From Mesaphorura yosii (taxonomy: Eukaryota; Arthropoda; Collembola; Poduromorpha; Tullbergiidae), in the NCBI GenBank assembly GCA_009869945.1, contig WIXG01000344.1, forward strand, positions 1 through 64,000: a stretch of 64,000 bases of DNA, given 5' to 3'. The notes under the pieces were generated by a model, which was not told the DNA's origin, made no database searches, and saw only the letters and a program-made list of their open reading frames with translations. The translations under genes and the position numbers were made by a program. Shown here piece by piece: positions 26,522-38,552 of this stretch (its first letter is position 1; every line of letters starts with the position of its first letter).

Positions 26522-27428
26522 TTAGTTGTTGAGCTGGACAGTGCGAAGATATTTCTTTCCTGAAGGCACATCAACTTGATCAACCCCTTGAGGGAAATGC
26601 TTTTTAACTTCCTCGTCGGACAAGACCGGCAATACCATGCATCGGGTTCCAGGCTAGAATTGTAAAGCAAAACAAAGATTTTAGGATTCCGACTTGCGCC
26701 TTTGAAAGTGATAAAATGAAAACGGATACCTTCCAATCAGCAGGCGTAGCCACCTTTGTAGTCATTGTCAACTGAAGTGAATCGACAACTCGCAGAATTT
26801 CGTCGAAACTGCGTCCAGTTGTGGCTGGATACAAAATGCTAGCCTTGAGTTTCTTCTCCGGTCCAATAAAGAAAGCAGCACGGCACGTCAATGGAAGTCC
26901 TGTAGCGTCTTTCTCATCCGGATCCAGCATTCCAAATAATGTGGCCAAGTCACGACTCGGATCCGCAATAATTGGGTACGGAAATTGGTTGTTCCCGAGT
27001 GCAGAGTACGATTTGATGTCCTAAACGAAGCAAACAATTCTTGTAAAATATTCTGAGTCATCTGAATACACTTTTAATGGAACTTGTCACTTGTGGAGTC
27101 GAACCTCAATCCATCCTTTATGGCTTTCCACAGAATCACAGGACAGCGCGATCAGCTTCACGCCTCGTTCAGCAAATTTCGGCATTAAATTAGCAGCACG
27201 GCCAAGTTCGGTGGTGCACACTGGAGTGTAATCAGCAGGATGAGAAAACAGTACGGCCCATCTAACATAATAGCAGAACGCAGAGGTTAAGCTTGAAGTA
27301 CTACAGCACAGTAGAAATTTTTGTCAAGCCAGAACTTACGAATCTCCAACCCATTCATGAAAATCAATTTCACCAATGGTTGTCTTAGCCTTGAAGTTCG
27401 GGAAAATGTCACCCAGTCGAAGAGCCAT
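26522..27428 (-). CDS. PRDX6: 1-Cys peroxiredoxin PRDX6
   Basis: Four exons: 27428-27340, 27261-27105, 27020-26730 and 26653-26522, giving 222 residues (human 224). It reduces hydrogen peroxide and phospholipid hydroperoxides with one catalytic cysteine, seen in [17 protein letters not shown] (Cys near 46). The downstream family signatures [34 protein letters not shown] and the 1-Cys C-terminal PSGKKYLR are present, separating it from 2-Cys peroxiredoxins. The phospholipase motif GDSWG of vertebrate PRDX6 reads GDSWA here, so the final glycine of GxSxG is lost. It is probably cytosolic, with no targeting peptide. Exon 2 ends at a less common donor (gag|gttcga), but frame and conservation support it. 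Confidence 0.95.
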
Positions 27429-28648
27429 ACTTCAATCGTTTCAAATACTGATTTCCTGAAAGATTATAGAACAGAAATAGAGCTCAACACTTGACAATTG
27501 ACCGACAAAAGCTGCGCACGACTGATTAGACTCAAGAAGTATGAAGAGAGGATTTAATAGAGTTGTGAGTCACATAACGTCGCATTGACACAATGGCCCA
27601 ATTATCCACTTTCATAGCAAAGCTGGTTCTTTTCATGTGTCACAAGCTAAGGACTTGTAAGTAAAATCTTTCTTGTCTATGCTTCTGGAAACCACCCACT
27701 TTAATTCTTGTCAGCAAGATGATTGCTAGCGTTAAAGGAGGTTCGCGATAGGATTGACTTGTGTACGTGGTTCTTTGCTTCGGATTCAGGGCTCAGGGTT
27801 TCCGCCTACTACAACTCCCATTTAAACTCAACTACGAAATGATTAAACTCTCTCGTTGGCGACAATTAGCCCTATTTACAAAATGATCATTTCCATTTCC
27901 TCCTTTTTGTCGCTTAACGCACTTGACTGATTTGACCTTTCATGCCTTCCGCACAAGAGATGAGACTTCCCACGCTCTTTCATTGGTGACAATGACAAAA
28001 TTTGAAGCGACGTCATATGTGTGGTTTCACGAATATCTTATCTTAACCTTCTGAATGTCATTGTCATTGCCTCACAATCAACGAATCAACCTGTTATGGG
28101 TTGGACACCATCACTGTCAGGCGGCCACGGTCGTCCTTCTTCTTATGACATCAATATCATAAGCTGATACGTCAGGCGAATAACAATGCCGAAACGTTGA
28201 GTTCGACTTCAAAGCATACAATTACTGACTTACTTACTTTCAGCTATTCCAGTCCAGTAGTGGATTATTTGTAGAGCTGAAACTAATTCGGCAACAATGA
28301 CGATGAAATACTGACGAGCGAGTAGTGAGCACCAGCACAGCACCGTTTAACTACAACTACAACTTAATCAGCGTTCCAAAAATGTTTATTTACAAGAAAC
28401 TGCAAAGGTAAGACACTTTCACAACTTTGAATGCCGGCTCCTCTTGCTCTGAAACGTGCTCAAATGCAAGAGTTCAATTACGCTGGAGAGCCGCGTGGTT
28501 TAAACCCTTCAGAATCAGTGATCTCCAACAAAATCTCAAAGATCAAGCGTAAAAGATTGAAATTAAGGTCAACCGTGTGACGTGTTGACTTGAATTACTT
28601 AACCACTGACGAGTTAATTAGTGGGAATATCATTCTAATCACCTAATC
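27429..28648. other. Divergent spacer between PRDX6 and PTPA
   Basis: The two genes are transcribed away from each other, so both promoters and 5' UTRs must lie here. I see no clear TATA box, no coding exon and no repeat. Confidence 0.4.
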
Positions 28649-30073
28649 ATGGTGTTCATGGCTGAGCTCGGTAAGTAGTAATTAAAGTTGAATGCAGCAG
28701 TCATATTCTAGGTGTACGTTTTGTAAACGAATTGACGAATAATTTAATCTTGGAAATAATTTCGCAGCGTCAGATCATAAATACGAGAAGCCCAAGCGTG
28801 AGATACTCTCTCCAGATGATTTGGTAAAGTGGCCCGTTTCGGAAGCGTACAATGTAAGTAGTAGCTTAGTTTGCATTTTAAATGTAATGTTCATAAGCTT
28901 GACATTTGACAAGGTATTAACGTAACGTTGATTTGGAATTTGGTTCTACAGGAGTACATTGAGTTCATCCTGAAGCTAAATACGGCAGTAATGGGCAAGA
29001 AGTTATCTTACGCTGTCACACCGTCACAGAATCTAACAGCTATTATTGGAGTCATATCTAAGCTAAGTGAATGGGTCGACCAAATTCCACCGATTGACCA
29101 GCCCCAGCGATTTGGGAACAAAGCATTTAAGACATGGTTTACAAAGGTCACGGACAATGTGCTGGAGTTGCTGCAGTCGGTTCTCGATCCGCGATATCAT
29201 CCAGCATTAGAAGAAATCACATCTTACTTAATCGACTCTTTTGGAAACTCTACAAGAATTGACTACGGCTCTGGTCACGAGATGAATTTCGTGTTGTTCA
29301 TGTACTGCCTGTTTCGAGTGAAGATTCTGGATTGGTCAAATCAAAATGATCAAATTGGGAGTGTACTTAAACTCTTCGATTCCTACATAACTCTTGCAAG
29401 GAAATTGCAACTCACGTATAGAATGGAGCCTGCAGGAAGTCATGGTGAGTGCCAGAGGGTTTAATTTGAATCGCTCCGTTTCTTTGTCTTTCTCATTATT
29501 TAATTAATTTGACGAACTTCATAGGTGCTTGGAGTTTGGATGATTATCAATTTATTCCATTTATTTGGGGAAGTGCACAGCTGATGAGTAAGTTAGCGGC
29601 AATTTATATGTAATTTCTTGTATAGTTGAAAGAGCACATTATGGTTCTGAATTGTAGGAAATGGACAACTTGAGCCGAATAATATGACTGATGTGAAAGT
29701 CGTAAATGAAGCGAAATCAGAATTCATGTTCTTCGGTTGCATTGACTACATTCTCCAGGTAAAGACAGGCCCCTTTCATGAGCATTCAACCCAGCTCTGG
29801 AACATTAGCGGTGTGGAGAGTTGGACAAAAGTTAATACTGGATTGGTCAAAATGTACAAGGCGGAAATCCTAGCCAAGTACCCCATAATTCAGCACGTGG
29901 TGTTTGGTTCACTCCTCAGTATTAAGAAAATGGACACGGCAGGAAGAGTTCCACAAGTTGGCGCATTTTGTGTTTCCCCAGCCATGAAACCCCCTCCATT
30001 GTTTACTCCACAAAGTCCAGCAGCCACACTCCCTGCAGAGAGTGCCAAGCACGAGGGGAGTGGCGAAAGTTAG
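28649..30073 (+). CDS. PTPA: Serine/threonine-protein phosphatase 2A activator PTPA
   Basis: Five exons: 28649-28670, 28768-28853, 28952-29444, 29525-29587 and 29658-30073, giving 359 residues. PTPA is a peptidyl-prolyl isomerase-like chaperone that activates PP2A catalytic subunits. Conserved blocks include FGNKAFKTWF, the DYGSGHEMNF signature, WSLDDYQFIPFIWGSAQL, MKTGPF-type KTGPFHEHS, QLWNISGVESWTKVN and the MYKAEILAKYPIIQHVVFGSLL C-terminal core, matching the animal protein throughout. The first exon contributes only seven residues, and its ATG is the first in frame with a good gtaagt donor. The last 35 residues are proline-rich and variable. AATAAA follows at 30206-30211. Confidence 0.95.
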
Positions 30074-30205
30074 TCGTGTGCGAATACTGATCCAAGTTAA
30101 CTTCATTCTATATTTTCTAAGTTGTATTAACTTATTATATACTACGTAGTTGGTATTGGCCACTGTAATCCCGGCGCTATTATTTTCATGGTTCTCATCC
30201 TGTTG

Positions 30206-30211
30206 AATAAA
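30206..30211 (+). other. Poly(A) signal of PTPA
   Basis: Canonical AATAAA 133 bp after the PTPA stop codon. Confidence 0.55.
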
Positions 30212-30470
30212 CTAGAGCAAGATCAAGACTGCAAGATTTATGTTCGCCAATATACGTAGTACACGAGAAGTGTAAAAATGGCCTTCCTTAATCAAAAACG
30301 TGAATCATGCATTTATTGTCAAGGTTCATTAAGGATAAGAGCGAGGATCTTGGAAAATGGAGATAAAAAAATTAAGGTAATTAAAAACCGTAAATTCGAT
30401 GTTTGTTTACAATTTTATCATCCGAAAATAACCTGCCGAACGGATTGTTCCGCTTCTTCATCCATGTTCA

Positions 30471-31887
30471 GTGTTCGCAACTCTGAACTTTGCGAAAAAC
30501 TTCATCTCGAAAGCAGTGATCATCTTAAAATTGACACCTTCCTCTTCCATGGCTTCCATCTCGCAATGAGCAATGCTCATTGAGTCCACATCGTCGTATT
30601 GCGCAAAGGGAATATCGATGGCACCGGATTCCACTGTGGCGTTTCTTCTTTGAAATCATCCAGTGGTTTGGTCAACAAAACACAGGTGGAATGTGACTTT
30701 AGAAGGTATTTGGCGCTCAGAGATCAGTCCTTGACAAATAAGTTTCTCCATCAGATCTTCGGAAAGGTATTTCGCCTACGACCAAATGTCCATTTCACTG
30801 TGAAGTCCATCACCCCAAAAACCTTCCTACTGAGATCCTACGACCCGTGCTATTTCGCGAACGGTCTCGCTGCACTGTCCCTTCACACATTCTTCAGCCA
30901 AATCCAATCGTAATGACGATAAATAAAATGCTTGAGGTTACGAATTGTCATACCCTCCTTCTGTAAAAAAAATAGAAAACTCCAATGGTCGACGCCCGAA
31001 CTATAATGATGTGAGAAATGGAACCACTCTAGGCTTATCTTTACCCCAAATCCAAATCCTTAGGCACGGTTTATGGCTCTTCCTTTGACTCCCCCCGAGG
31101 CCGGGAAATTGCAAGTTGACCGAGGAGTCTTTTGAAGCCGGCACGAGTCAAGACGGTAATTCCGCTTGGTTTGTGGAGTCTAATGGCAATCTTCGACAGC
31201 AACTTCTTTTCTGCGATACCCTTGAAGCCAGTTGTCCGTTCAATTGTCCGAACAATTTTCGCAGCAACAAGTGCTCCACAAATCAGTCGAACCTCTTGAA
31301 GACAGTGGTCGCGCAGGATCGCATATGCATTGTAGACTGTGTCAAACCTGCGTTTGAGTCCAAGGCCAACGCACTGGAAAGCACTTTCTGAGTGCACATT
31401 CGTATTTTCCACCACCTGCCACTCTGGGATAAAAACAGGGATCGAGTTCGTCGGCCCATTTGGTGCTGTCCAAAAAGAATTTGTCCTTGACCGGGAATTC
31501 AAGAATGGTCAGGTCTGAAGGTTCTGAAGCTCCTTCGCGCACTCCCGCAGCTTCAGGTACCCCTCCAAGGCTGGTCGGTTATTGGCTTTGCCGTATTTCT
31601 CGTTTTTACAAATTACTTCGATTCCGAACTCAGCTTTCACTTGATGCGCTCTCTTGCCAGAGATTTTCGTCTTATTGATGCCAAGGGCACGAGCTTCCGG
31701 CGTCACCGACGTAATCCATATGCGTGAATTGGACAGTAGTAGAAATGAGACAGACTTGACAAATGTCAACTCACACGCCCTGTCTGTTCGCCACGATAAA
31801 AGACCGGTCTTTAAGATGGGCATACTTCGGCATTTGAGTGAACACTTGGCAGTCTAATGGATAATTACGCGTCCCAAGGTCCGCCAT
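30471..31887 (-). pseudogene. Decayed intronless copy of DNA polymerase eta
   Basis: Read on the - strand, fragments in shifting frames follow the order of a Y-family DNA polymerase eta. First comes RVIIH then DCQVF, then a HLKDRSFIVAN segment (31.89-31.77 kb). EARALGI and EKYGKANN follow (31.71-31.55 kb), then DEAFLDLT-like FFLDSTKWADEL (31.48 kb). Next are LICGALVAAKIVR, FKGIAEKKLLSKIA and RLHKPSGITVL (31.3-31.1 kb), and the little-finger start LSEDLMEKLICQGLISERQI (30.77 kb). Frameshifts separate these blocks and at least three in-frame stops interrupt the last third (one TGA at 30656-30658). No introns interrupt the blocks, whereas animal POLH genes are multi-exon, so a retrocopy is likely. 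The active-site Ser-Ile-Asp-Glu motif is destroyed. The left border is approximate, and no poly(A) tail or target-site duplication was identified. Confidence 0.75.
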
Positions 31888-34512
31888 CGCAGGTGTGTCC
31901 TACAAAAGGCATTAACCATTTCCCGAGTGTACTTCTACAAATGAAAATAGAACGTACACCGATATCTTGTTACTTGCTCGATTACAAGGGTATTTTAACT
32001 TTTGAGGCACAAAGACCTGAATCATTGTCAAACTCACCTCCATAATCGGCTCGCTTGCGCTTGTTTCCAGTTGAAGACTACAAAGATCAAAGGATGAATG
32101 GAACTCACGTTTTGATTAACTTATCCAACAAAATGACTCCACAAACTAAACACATACTGGCAATAGAGAGACGAGGGATGTCCTCATGGCTGATTGAGTG
32201 TTTCGTAGAAGATAACGTAGACGGTAGACGTTTTGAGCGAAGAATCTTATACAAGTAGCAATAACGCCAGCAACAAAGTTGTGTTTCGTTCTTGTACTGT
32301 GTACGTGCTTTTGTTCTGGTGATATACTCACAGATGAGAAGGACGAAGAAGATGAAGATCATTTCTCAGAATGGTACATGGAATACAACGATACTGTTGA
32401 AATTGTGTGTACAACAGACTGAATATTGCGCTACCTTGAGTTTTTTCACAATTTTTTTACAATTTTTACGACCACCTCATATTTTTTGGGGTGCGAGATG
32501 GAATTTATTGGCTCCCTGTGCTAGTCCTGCAACATTTTTAACAGCCACCTGCTCAAATGAAGTCCTTGATTGCTCCATTTGCCTGCAATGATCATGGATC
32601 CATCCGTGTATTTACTTGTTTCTTATTGACTGTCGCTATAGCTTACCGTTCATGGGCAGTTTGGTAATATCCGTTTGCCGAGTAGGCATAAGCAAGTTAA
32701 AATAGAGTTGTTGACAGCTGACACTTGTCAGCGTCGGTGTCAGTGTCAAGTCAAGCCATCGAATCAACACTTGCCGTTCGTTCCAGTTCTACTTTGCTAC
32801 GAAAGTACAGCGGCATCCAAGCTGTCGCTGTCGCATCTCGCGTGGCGACCTGGCCTTTTATCGAACTTTCTCTGTCAATCCAGGCGCGCAAACGGCTCGT
32901 GGAAATGCGAACGTGAGCCAGATGTTGCTTTTCCTGTGAACTGTGCCCTGTGCAGCAATTTTAAGTTCCACATGTCCCTTTTTTCTTTGCCGTAACCCGT
33001 AAAGCGTTTTCCGTTGTTCCCAAATGAATTTTCAAATCTTTCTCCCGATTTACGTCGCTTTCACTGTCGCCGTCACGAAATTCTGCCAGCGATCCTTTCT
33101 TGACTGACAAATACGTGACTTAGCTTGGTTTGACGTTGGCATTTGCAGGACCCAAAATACAAATCAAATCGATTTCCTTTTCGTGAAATGTGAAAGCGCG
33201 TCACGTGCTTCTGTTTCTGTTTGGTCTGGCCATGCTGCACTAGAGTGAAGTCGTGAAGCGAGCTGCCTTCGTATTTATTTTTGTTTCGGATCACAGAATT
33301 CCATTCCAGAAGCCCTACAATGACGATGACAAGGTAATTCGTAGTATTCCGAATACACGCATTATTGCACTGCGCTGTTCAGTTCTATTTTGCGTACATA
33401 TTTGCCTTTTATTAGGTTGATTCATGACTTTGTCAGCTCTACGCTCGAAATTCGCTTATATGTAAAGCCATAAATAAACCTTCATATTAGAGTCAGACGC
33501 AGGCGTAGAGTTGACATTCCAATTTAGGGAACTCGAGAAATTCCATACCATAAATCTACAGTACAATAATAAAGATACTCACAATATAATACGTCATATC
33601 GCTTGCTAGCTGCCTTTTTGAATTTCAGCGTTTTGGTTCCGCATATGGCCAAATTTGTTCCAGTAGCCGGAATTGGTTTGCATGAGAAGAGCTGATCATA
33701 AAATACTTCGTTTATTTCATGTGGAGAAACCTGGTATTCTAACTTGCAAGCCTTACGCGTTCTCCTTAATTCAGTTATCAGAATTTTCAGAATGCGCCGT
33801 GACGCAAAGACTCGAGTAGACTAAACGAAGACGTGATTGGATTGGATTGTCTCCGTGATTTTTGCTGTGTTGGTGCCGTATGGGCTGGGTATTTCATCAT
33901 ATTCATATTTACTTTGTAGCAGTGTAACAAAAGAAAAATGAAAATTTATTACATCTCAAGCCAGAGACCAAGGCCAAGAAATATGTCCTTTTCCACTGTG
34001 ATTTTATGACGCTATGCTATTTTATGCTATCCTGTCGTGCTATACGATACTGTTCAGGCGTTGTTTTCTTTGAGACAGTCGTCTCCAGATGTTAGCTGGA
34101 TTTCTTGACTCGTAAAAATTCATAAATCATAAAAATTGAAATTCTAAGACGCAAAAACAGAGAATAATCAAGTCAATTTTTTTAATTTTTTGCTCGAAAT
34201 CAAATTGGGACGGATGAATCCAAGTCGGTCTGAATTTTCCTGTTGAAATGATTGTGAATTTCTCAGCGTGCTTGAATTTGTCGGAGAAGTCGAGATTTTG
34301 CATTTGCGTACTAGAGTCAAAGTGCAAAGATCCCGAAAGATGAAGCGACAAAAATCATCAAGGGACAAGGCCACGATTAAAGATCTGCGCCACAGAATTA
34401 GCGTTGGGATTCGAAGATTGCTTTCGGAATCACAGAATAGAGGCAAGACGGTTAATTCGGGTTGCAGTGATAGTCCTGCTATGTACTCCTACGTTTGTCT
34501 TTAATTAGAATT
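31888..34512. other. Intergenic stretch
   Basis: AT-rich with short ORFs only. The largest - strand frame (32105-32362) is hydrophobic at its start but has no recognised family. I see no gene or structured RNA. Confidence 0.35.
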
Positions 34513-34735
34513 CAGCTCACACTCAATCTCATTTTCTACTGAGATTCCCAACAGCCAGCCGAGCAGCCATAGCCAAGCGTCAACTTAATTCCTGTTCTCA
34601 CTCAGTGGCAGCTCGAAGCTGTGATAAGAACAAATAGGAAATGCGCAGTTTCTTGGCTAAACTGAAATGATTTCGAATTGTAATTATAATCTTAATAAAG
34701 AAGTTCCTGCGGCGTGAATTATTTGGCGAAAGTGG
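34513..34735. repeat. Left-flank copy of a tandem duplication unit
   Basis: Shares stretches with 36605-36810 in the same order: ttca(g/c)ctcacac-t-aatctcattttct, cactcagtgg/ttcagtggga, ttataatcttaataaa and gtgaattatttcg/ggcga. Each copy precedes a receptor start codon by about 350-500 bp. AATAAA lies at 34694-34699 here and 36768-36773 in the second copy. Confidence 0.6.
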
Positions 34736-35090
34736 CTAAAGTTGATCCTCCATCCGCCTTGCGCCAGAAAAGTAAAGGTTTAGAAAAACTACTCGAATGC
34801 TTGACGTGACGACTAATCACACATTGGAATGGAACTTATTTAACCATATGTGGTTGGAAATTTCTTTCTAGGATTTCCTGTAGAATATTGCGTAGCATTT
34901 TGGGTCGTATTGTTTAATTAATCAATTAGTGAAATTAAGGTGAAATTGAAATGCTTATCCTTCAATTAACAAATTAAATTATGCAACAGCTCGGCAAATA
35001 TTGAATATCTTGAAGTACTCGAAGGAACTTCATTCGGCAGCTCAAGCTTGGAAGGACAACATGTCAAAGTCGAAGTGAGGCTCTCAGATC

Positions 35091-36364
35091 ATGGAGTCTT
35101 CATCTTTGTCTTGGCTTATCCTGATCTCGAAAGTATTTGGGCAATACCCAGCCGGTATTTTCAGCGGTCACCCCCGGACACGAATTCTTCACGCAATTTG
35201 GACCACTCTGGTTCTCGTATTTCACGTGGTGTTCATTCAGACTTTGTTTGCAGCACAGTATACACTAAGAGCAACGCTGGAGCCAGAACACAACTTCGTG
35301 CTCAATCTGGGCAGTTTTCTGGTGTTGGTGCGATTCGCCATGTCGGCGCTGATTTATGCCACGTGGTTATACAGTACATGCAAATTTCGACGTGCCTTCG
35401 ACGCAATGAGTGCGGTAAAAATCGGTTTTAGTCGTAAACCGCTGTCAGTGACAGCTAGCTTATGGTCAAAATGCCAAAATGTTTGCTGGGTTCTCATATG
35501 GGCAGCATACGCGGTTGTGAACTTGATTGTGGGCGGAACTGTGATTCGTGGCCCTTCGACCAATTACTGCAAAGATTACAGACCCGAATATTTTGCTGGT
35601 TTGAAGAACAGATCATGGATCGCGATGTACTTGGATCTTAGCCACGAATCCCTACCGAAGTTGGCGACGGGCACAATGCCGCATATTTTCGGGCTTTTTC
35701 TGGGAGAAATCTTGGCCATCAATTTCGTTGTCTTGTTTGCGTACCAGATTAGGAGGCGCCTGTACGAATTGACTGAGGACATGGTCACTGCGAAAGCAAG
35801 CACTGCGGAACATATTTACCATCAGACTTTGCGTGTAAGGCGAGCGTTCTTCGCTTTCCAAGCCGCAGCTGGCCCGTTAATTATTGTCCAAATCAGCACA
35901 TTCCTTCTGATGAGCACTATTTTGACCTTTGTATCGGCATCGTTCTTCTTGAGTTCCACAGTTCGTATTATTTATGCTTTTCTCTTACCTGCTCTCTCGG
36001 TGTTCGAGATCCTAAAGGCCTGGGCACTGGCCAGCTGTGGGGAAAGGCTCACCGTGCAAGCGAAAGCTTTTAAATTCGCCGTTTTGAATGCAAGCATTGG
36101 TGGCTCCGGAATTAAATACGGAGCCGGTCACGAAAGTTTAGGCCGGCTACAAAAAATTGTGGACAGCGACGATATGAAGTTTCAACTGACTGGCAATGGG
36201 TACTTTGAACTCAATAAGAAAATGTTGACTTCTGTAAGTACTTAAGTACACATCTTAAGAAGTGCCAATTACTACACTCTTTAATGATTAACCATTTATT
36301 ATAGGCTCTAGCAGCAATCGTGTCATACAATGTGGTCATTGTTCAGTTTCAACTGGCCAACTAA
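35091..36364 (+). CDS. Gustatory-receptor family member, tandem copy 1
   Basis: Exon 35091-36233 joins in phase 0 to 36305-36364, giving 400 residues. About seven hydrophobic segments are visible, starting with LHAIWTTLVLVFHVVFIQTL near residue 33. The short last exon encodes SYNVVIVQFQ, which fits the TYxxxxxQF signature at the end of the last helix of arthropod gustatory receptors. These are ligand-gated cation channels of sensory neurons. About half of the residues are shared with the next gene, including the start (MESSxLxxLILI), QYPAG, IVHGPST-type loop and the segment before the splice (DDMKFQLTG-GYF). Start choice is supported by the matching ATG in copy 2. Ligand unknown. Confidence 0.85.
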
Positions 36365-37287
36365 ATTCGTGATTTTCGTGCTTATCTTCAGTTCGGTGGA
36401 AGAAAAGGATAACTGAAGAAAATGAAGCCGAGACGAGGCGGCTAGGCCCACCAAGCGTTAAGAATTAAGACCAAACACTACAAAATCCCGGTGGGGCCCG
36501 GAAAATGGAGATTGCGGCACACTTCCCCGAAGACGAATGCAATCAAATCGTGCACAATTTTCCACGTTCTGTGCGCTGTTTCTAATTCCGTCCTTCATCA
36601 AGCATTCACCTCACACTTAATCTCATTTTCTGCGATTCCCTGCTGCTAAATGTCAAATTCATTCGTGTTTTCCTTCAGTGGGAAGTTCTTATCAGGTCCA
36701 GACGCAAAGGAGAAATGAGCGCTTTCTAACCCAAAATAAAACGAATTGACATTTTAATTATAATCTTAATAAAAATGTCGTGCTGGGTGAATTATTTCGC
36801 AATCGCATGTTCTGTCGAAGGCAATTAAGGGCTAAAGACTCCAACGGAGAAAATAGCATCTGAAACATTTGCTGAACGGGACCTGAAAAGTGCTTGGAAT
36901 CGAAAAGATGCGAACCATAATCTGCAAAGCATTGTTACGGAAAATCCTTTACTCAAATGGCATTCGATCATTCTTGAATGTATACAATTCTGCATTGGTG
37001 ATTGATTAGGTTGAACGTTTGCCCAGAAGTTGTATATTTAATCGATTTGCTTGTGGGTAATCCTAATTGCAATTAGAAGATTGACTGATTGACTCCTAAC
37101 ACATTTCATCCTTCGCCCCTCAATTAGGAAATTAAAGTTGTGTAACAGCTGAATAAAGCAAACATTGTTCAGTGAATTCGTGAGTTGTGAATTTCGTAAT
37201 ATTGCAGCGGAAGGTTTACTTGACAGCTCGCCCAGTCGCTCTTAGACGGCAAACCCGTTAAGTCCAGGCCAGATCAGTCGTCGAATT
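36365..37287. other. Spacer between tandem receptor genes
   Basis: Holds the copy-1 3' UTR, the second duplication flank (36605-36810) with AATAAA signals at 36735 and 36768, and the presumed promoter of copy 2. No other coding sequence is seen. Confidence 0.45.
36605..36810. repeat. Second copy of the duplication flank
   Basis: Counterpart of 34513-34735 with the same order of shared blocks. Distance between equivalent points is about 2.1 kb, matching the receptor-to-receptor spacing (35091 to 37288 is 2,197 bp). Confidence 0.6.
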
Positions 37288-38552
37288 ATGGAGTCTTCGG
37301 CTTTATACCAGCTAATCTTAATCGCGAAGCTGTTTGGGCAATATCCAGCCGGTGTTTTCACCGGAAACCCGCGTACACGATTGTTTCACGCAATTTGGAC
37401 CATTCTGATGGTGGGGTTTCATGCAGTATGTGTTCAAACCGTGTATGCAGCAATCTTCTCTCGAAGAGTAGCACTGAAACCAGAAGAGAACTTTTTGACC
37501 AATGTCGGCATCATTCTTGGATTCGTGCGATGCACGAGCTCCATTCTGATTCATGTCACATGGTTGTATGGTACTTTCAAATTTCGCCGTGTCATCAAAG
37601 GGTTGAATGATGTCACGTTTAAGGAAAATTTTAGCTCCAAACCGACAGCCTGCCGAATCTGGCCCACATACAGGAAGCTGTGCTGGGTTCTCACCTGGAT
37701 TGTCTACGGGATTTTGAACGCGGTGATTGTCGGAAGTATCGTCCATGGCCCTAGCACCGCTAGTGGCATAAAGTACAGACTCACGTACGTTGCCAAGTTC
37801 AAGACCGGATCATGGATCATGGCGTATTTGGATCTTAGCACCACCACCGAATCCTTATCAAAACTGTTGGCGGTCATAATGTCGCACATATTCATGCTTT
37901 TGCTCTCTGAAATATTGACTATCAATTGCACTGTGCAGACGGCCGGCCAAATTAGAAGGAAATTGCGGGAATTGACGGGAGATTTGACCACGGCAAAGCC
38001 AGACGCTTTGGAACATGTTTATCGTCAGACTTTGCGCTTGAGGGAAGTGTTCTTCGCACTCCAAGTCGCAGCAGGACCTTCGATTGTTGTCCAGATCGGC
38101 TCATTCGTTCTGCTTGGCACTATGTTTATTTTTGTGTCCGCATCTTTGTTATACACTACCGTAGCGCACCTTCTTTTTGCATTTACCATACCCATTCTGA
38201 TGGGATTTGAAATGCTCAAGCCTTGGACGCTAGCACGCTGCGGGGAGGAGCTGACCGTCCAGGCGAAGGCATTCAAATTCGCTGTTTTGAGTGCAAACAC
38301 CGACGACAGCAGATTTGGACACAAAAGTTTGGATCGATTGCAGAAAATTGTGCACAGCGATGACATGAAATTTCAGCTGACTGGCAGTGGATACTTTAAA
38401 CTCAATAAGAGAATGCTGGCTTCAGTAAGTATACAGCGAGTTAATACGTTGCAATGCTTATAAAAGTTAATGCTCTCGTTTTGAATTAGGCGCTGGCAGC
38501 TGTAGTCTCCTACAATGTGGTGATTGTTCAGTTTCAACTCTCAAGTCATTAA
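37288..38552 (+). CDS. Gustatory-receptor family member, tandem copy 2
   Basis: Exon 37288-38424 joins in phase 0 to 38490-38552, giving 399 residues. It has the same two-exon structure and intron phase as copy 1, with a polytopic body and SYNVVIVQFQ in the last exon. Both exon-1 ends read SDDMKFQLTG followed by GYF and a gtaagt donor. Divergence is spread along the protein, strongest in extracellular-type loops (after IVHGPST and near residues 115-130), as expected for receptors with different ligands. No stop or frameshift breaks it, so it appears functional. Flanking similarity shows it arose with copy 1 by tandem duplication. Confidence 0.85.

Noticed and set aside
30599-30913. 104-codon + strand ORF
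   Set aside because: Lies opposite the polymerase eta pseudogene, whose motifs read on the - strand.
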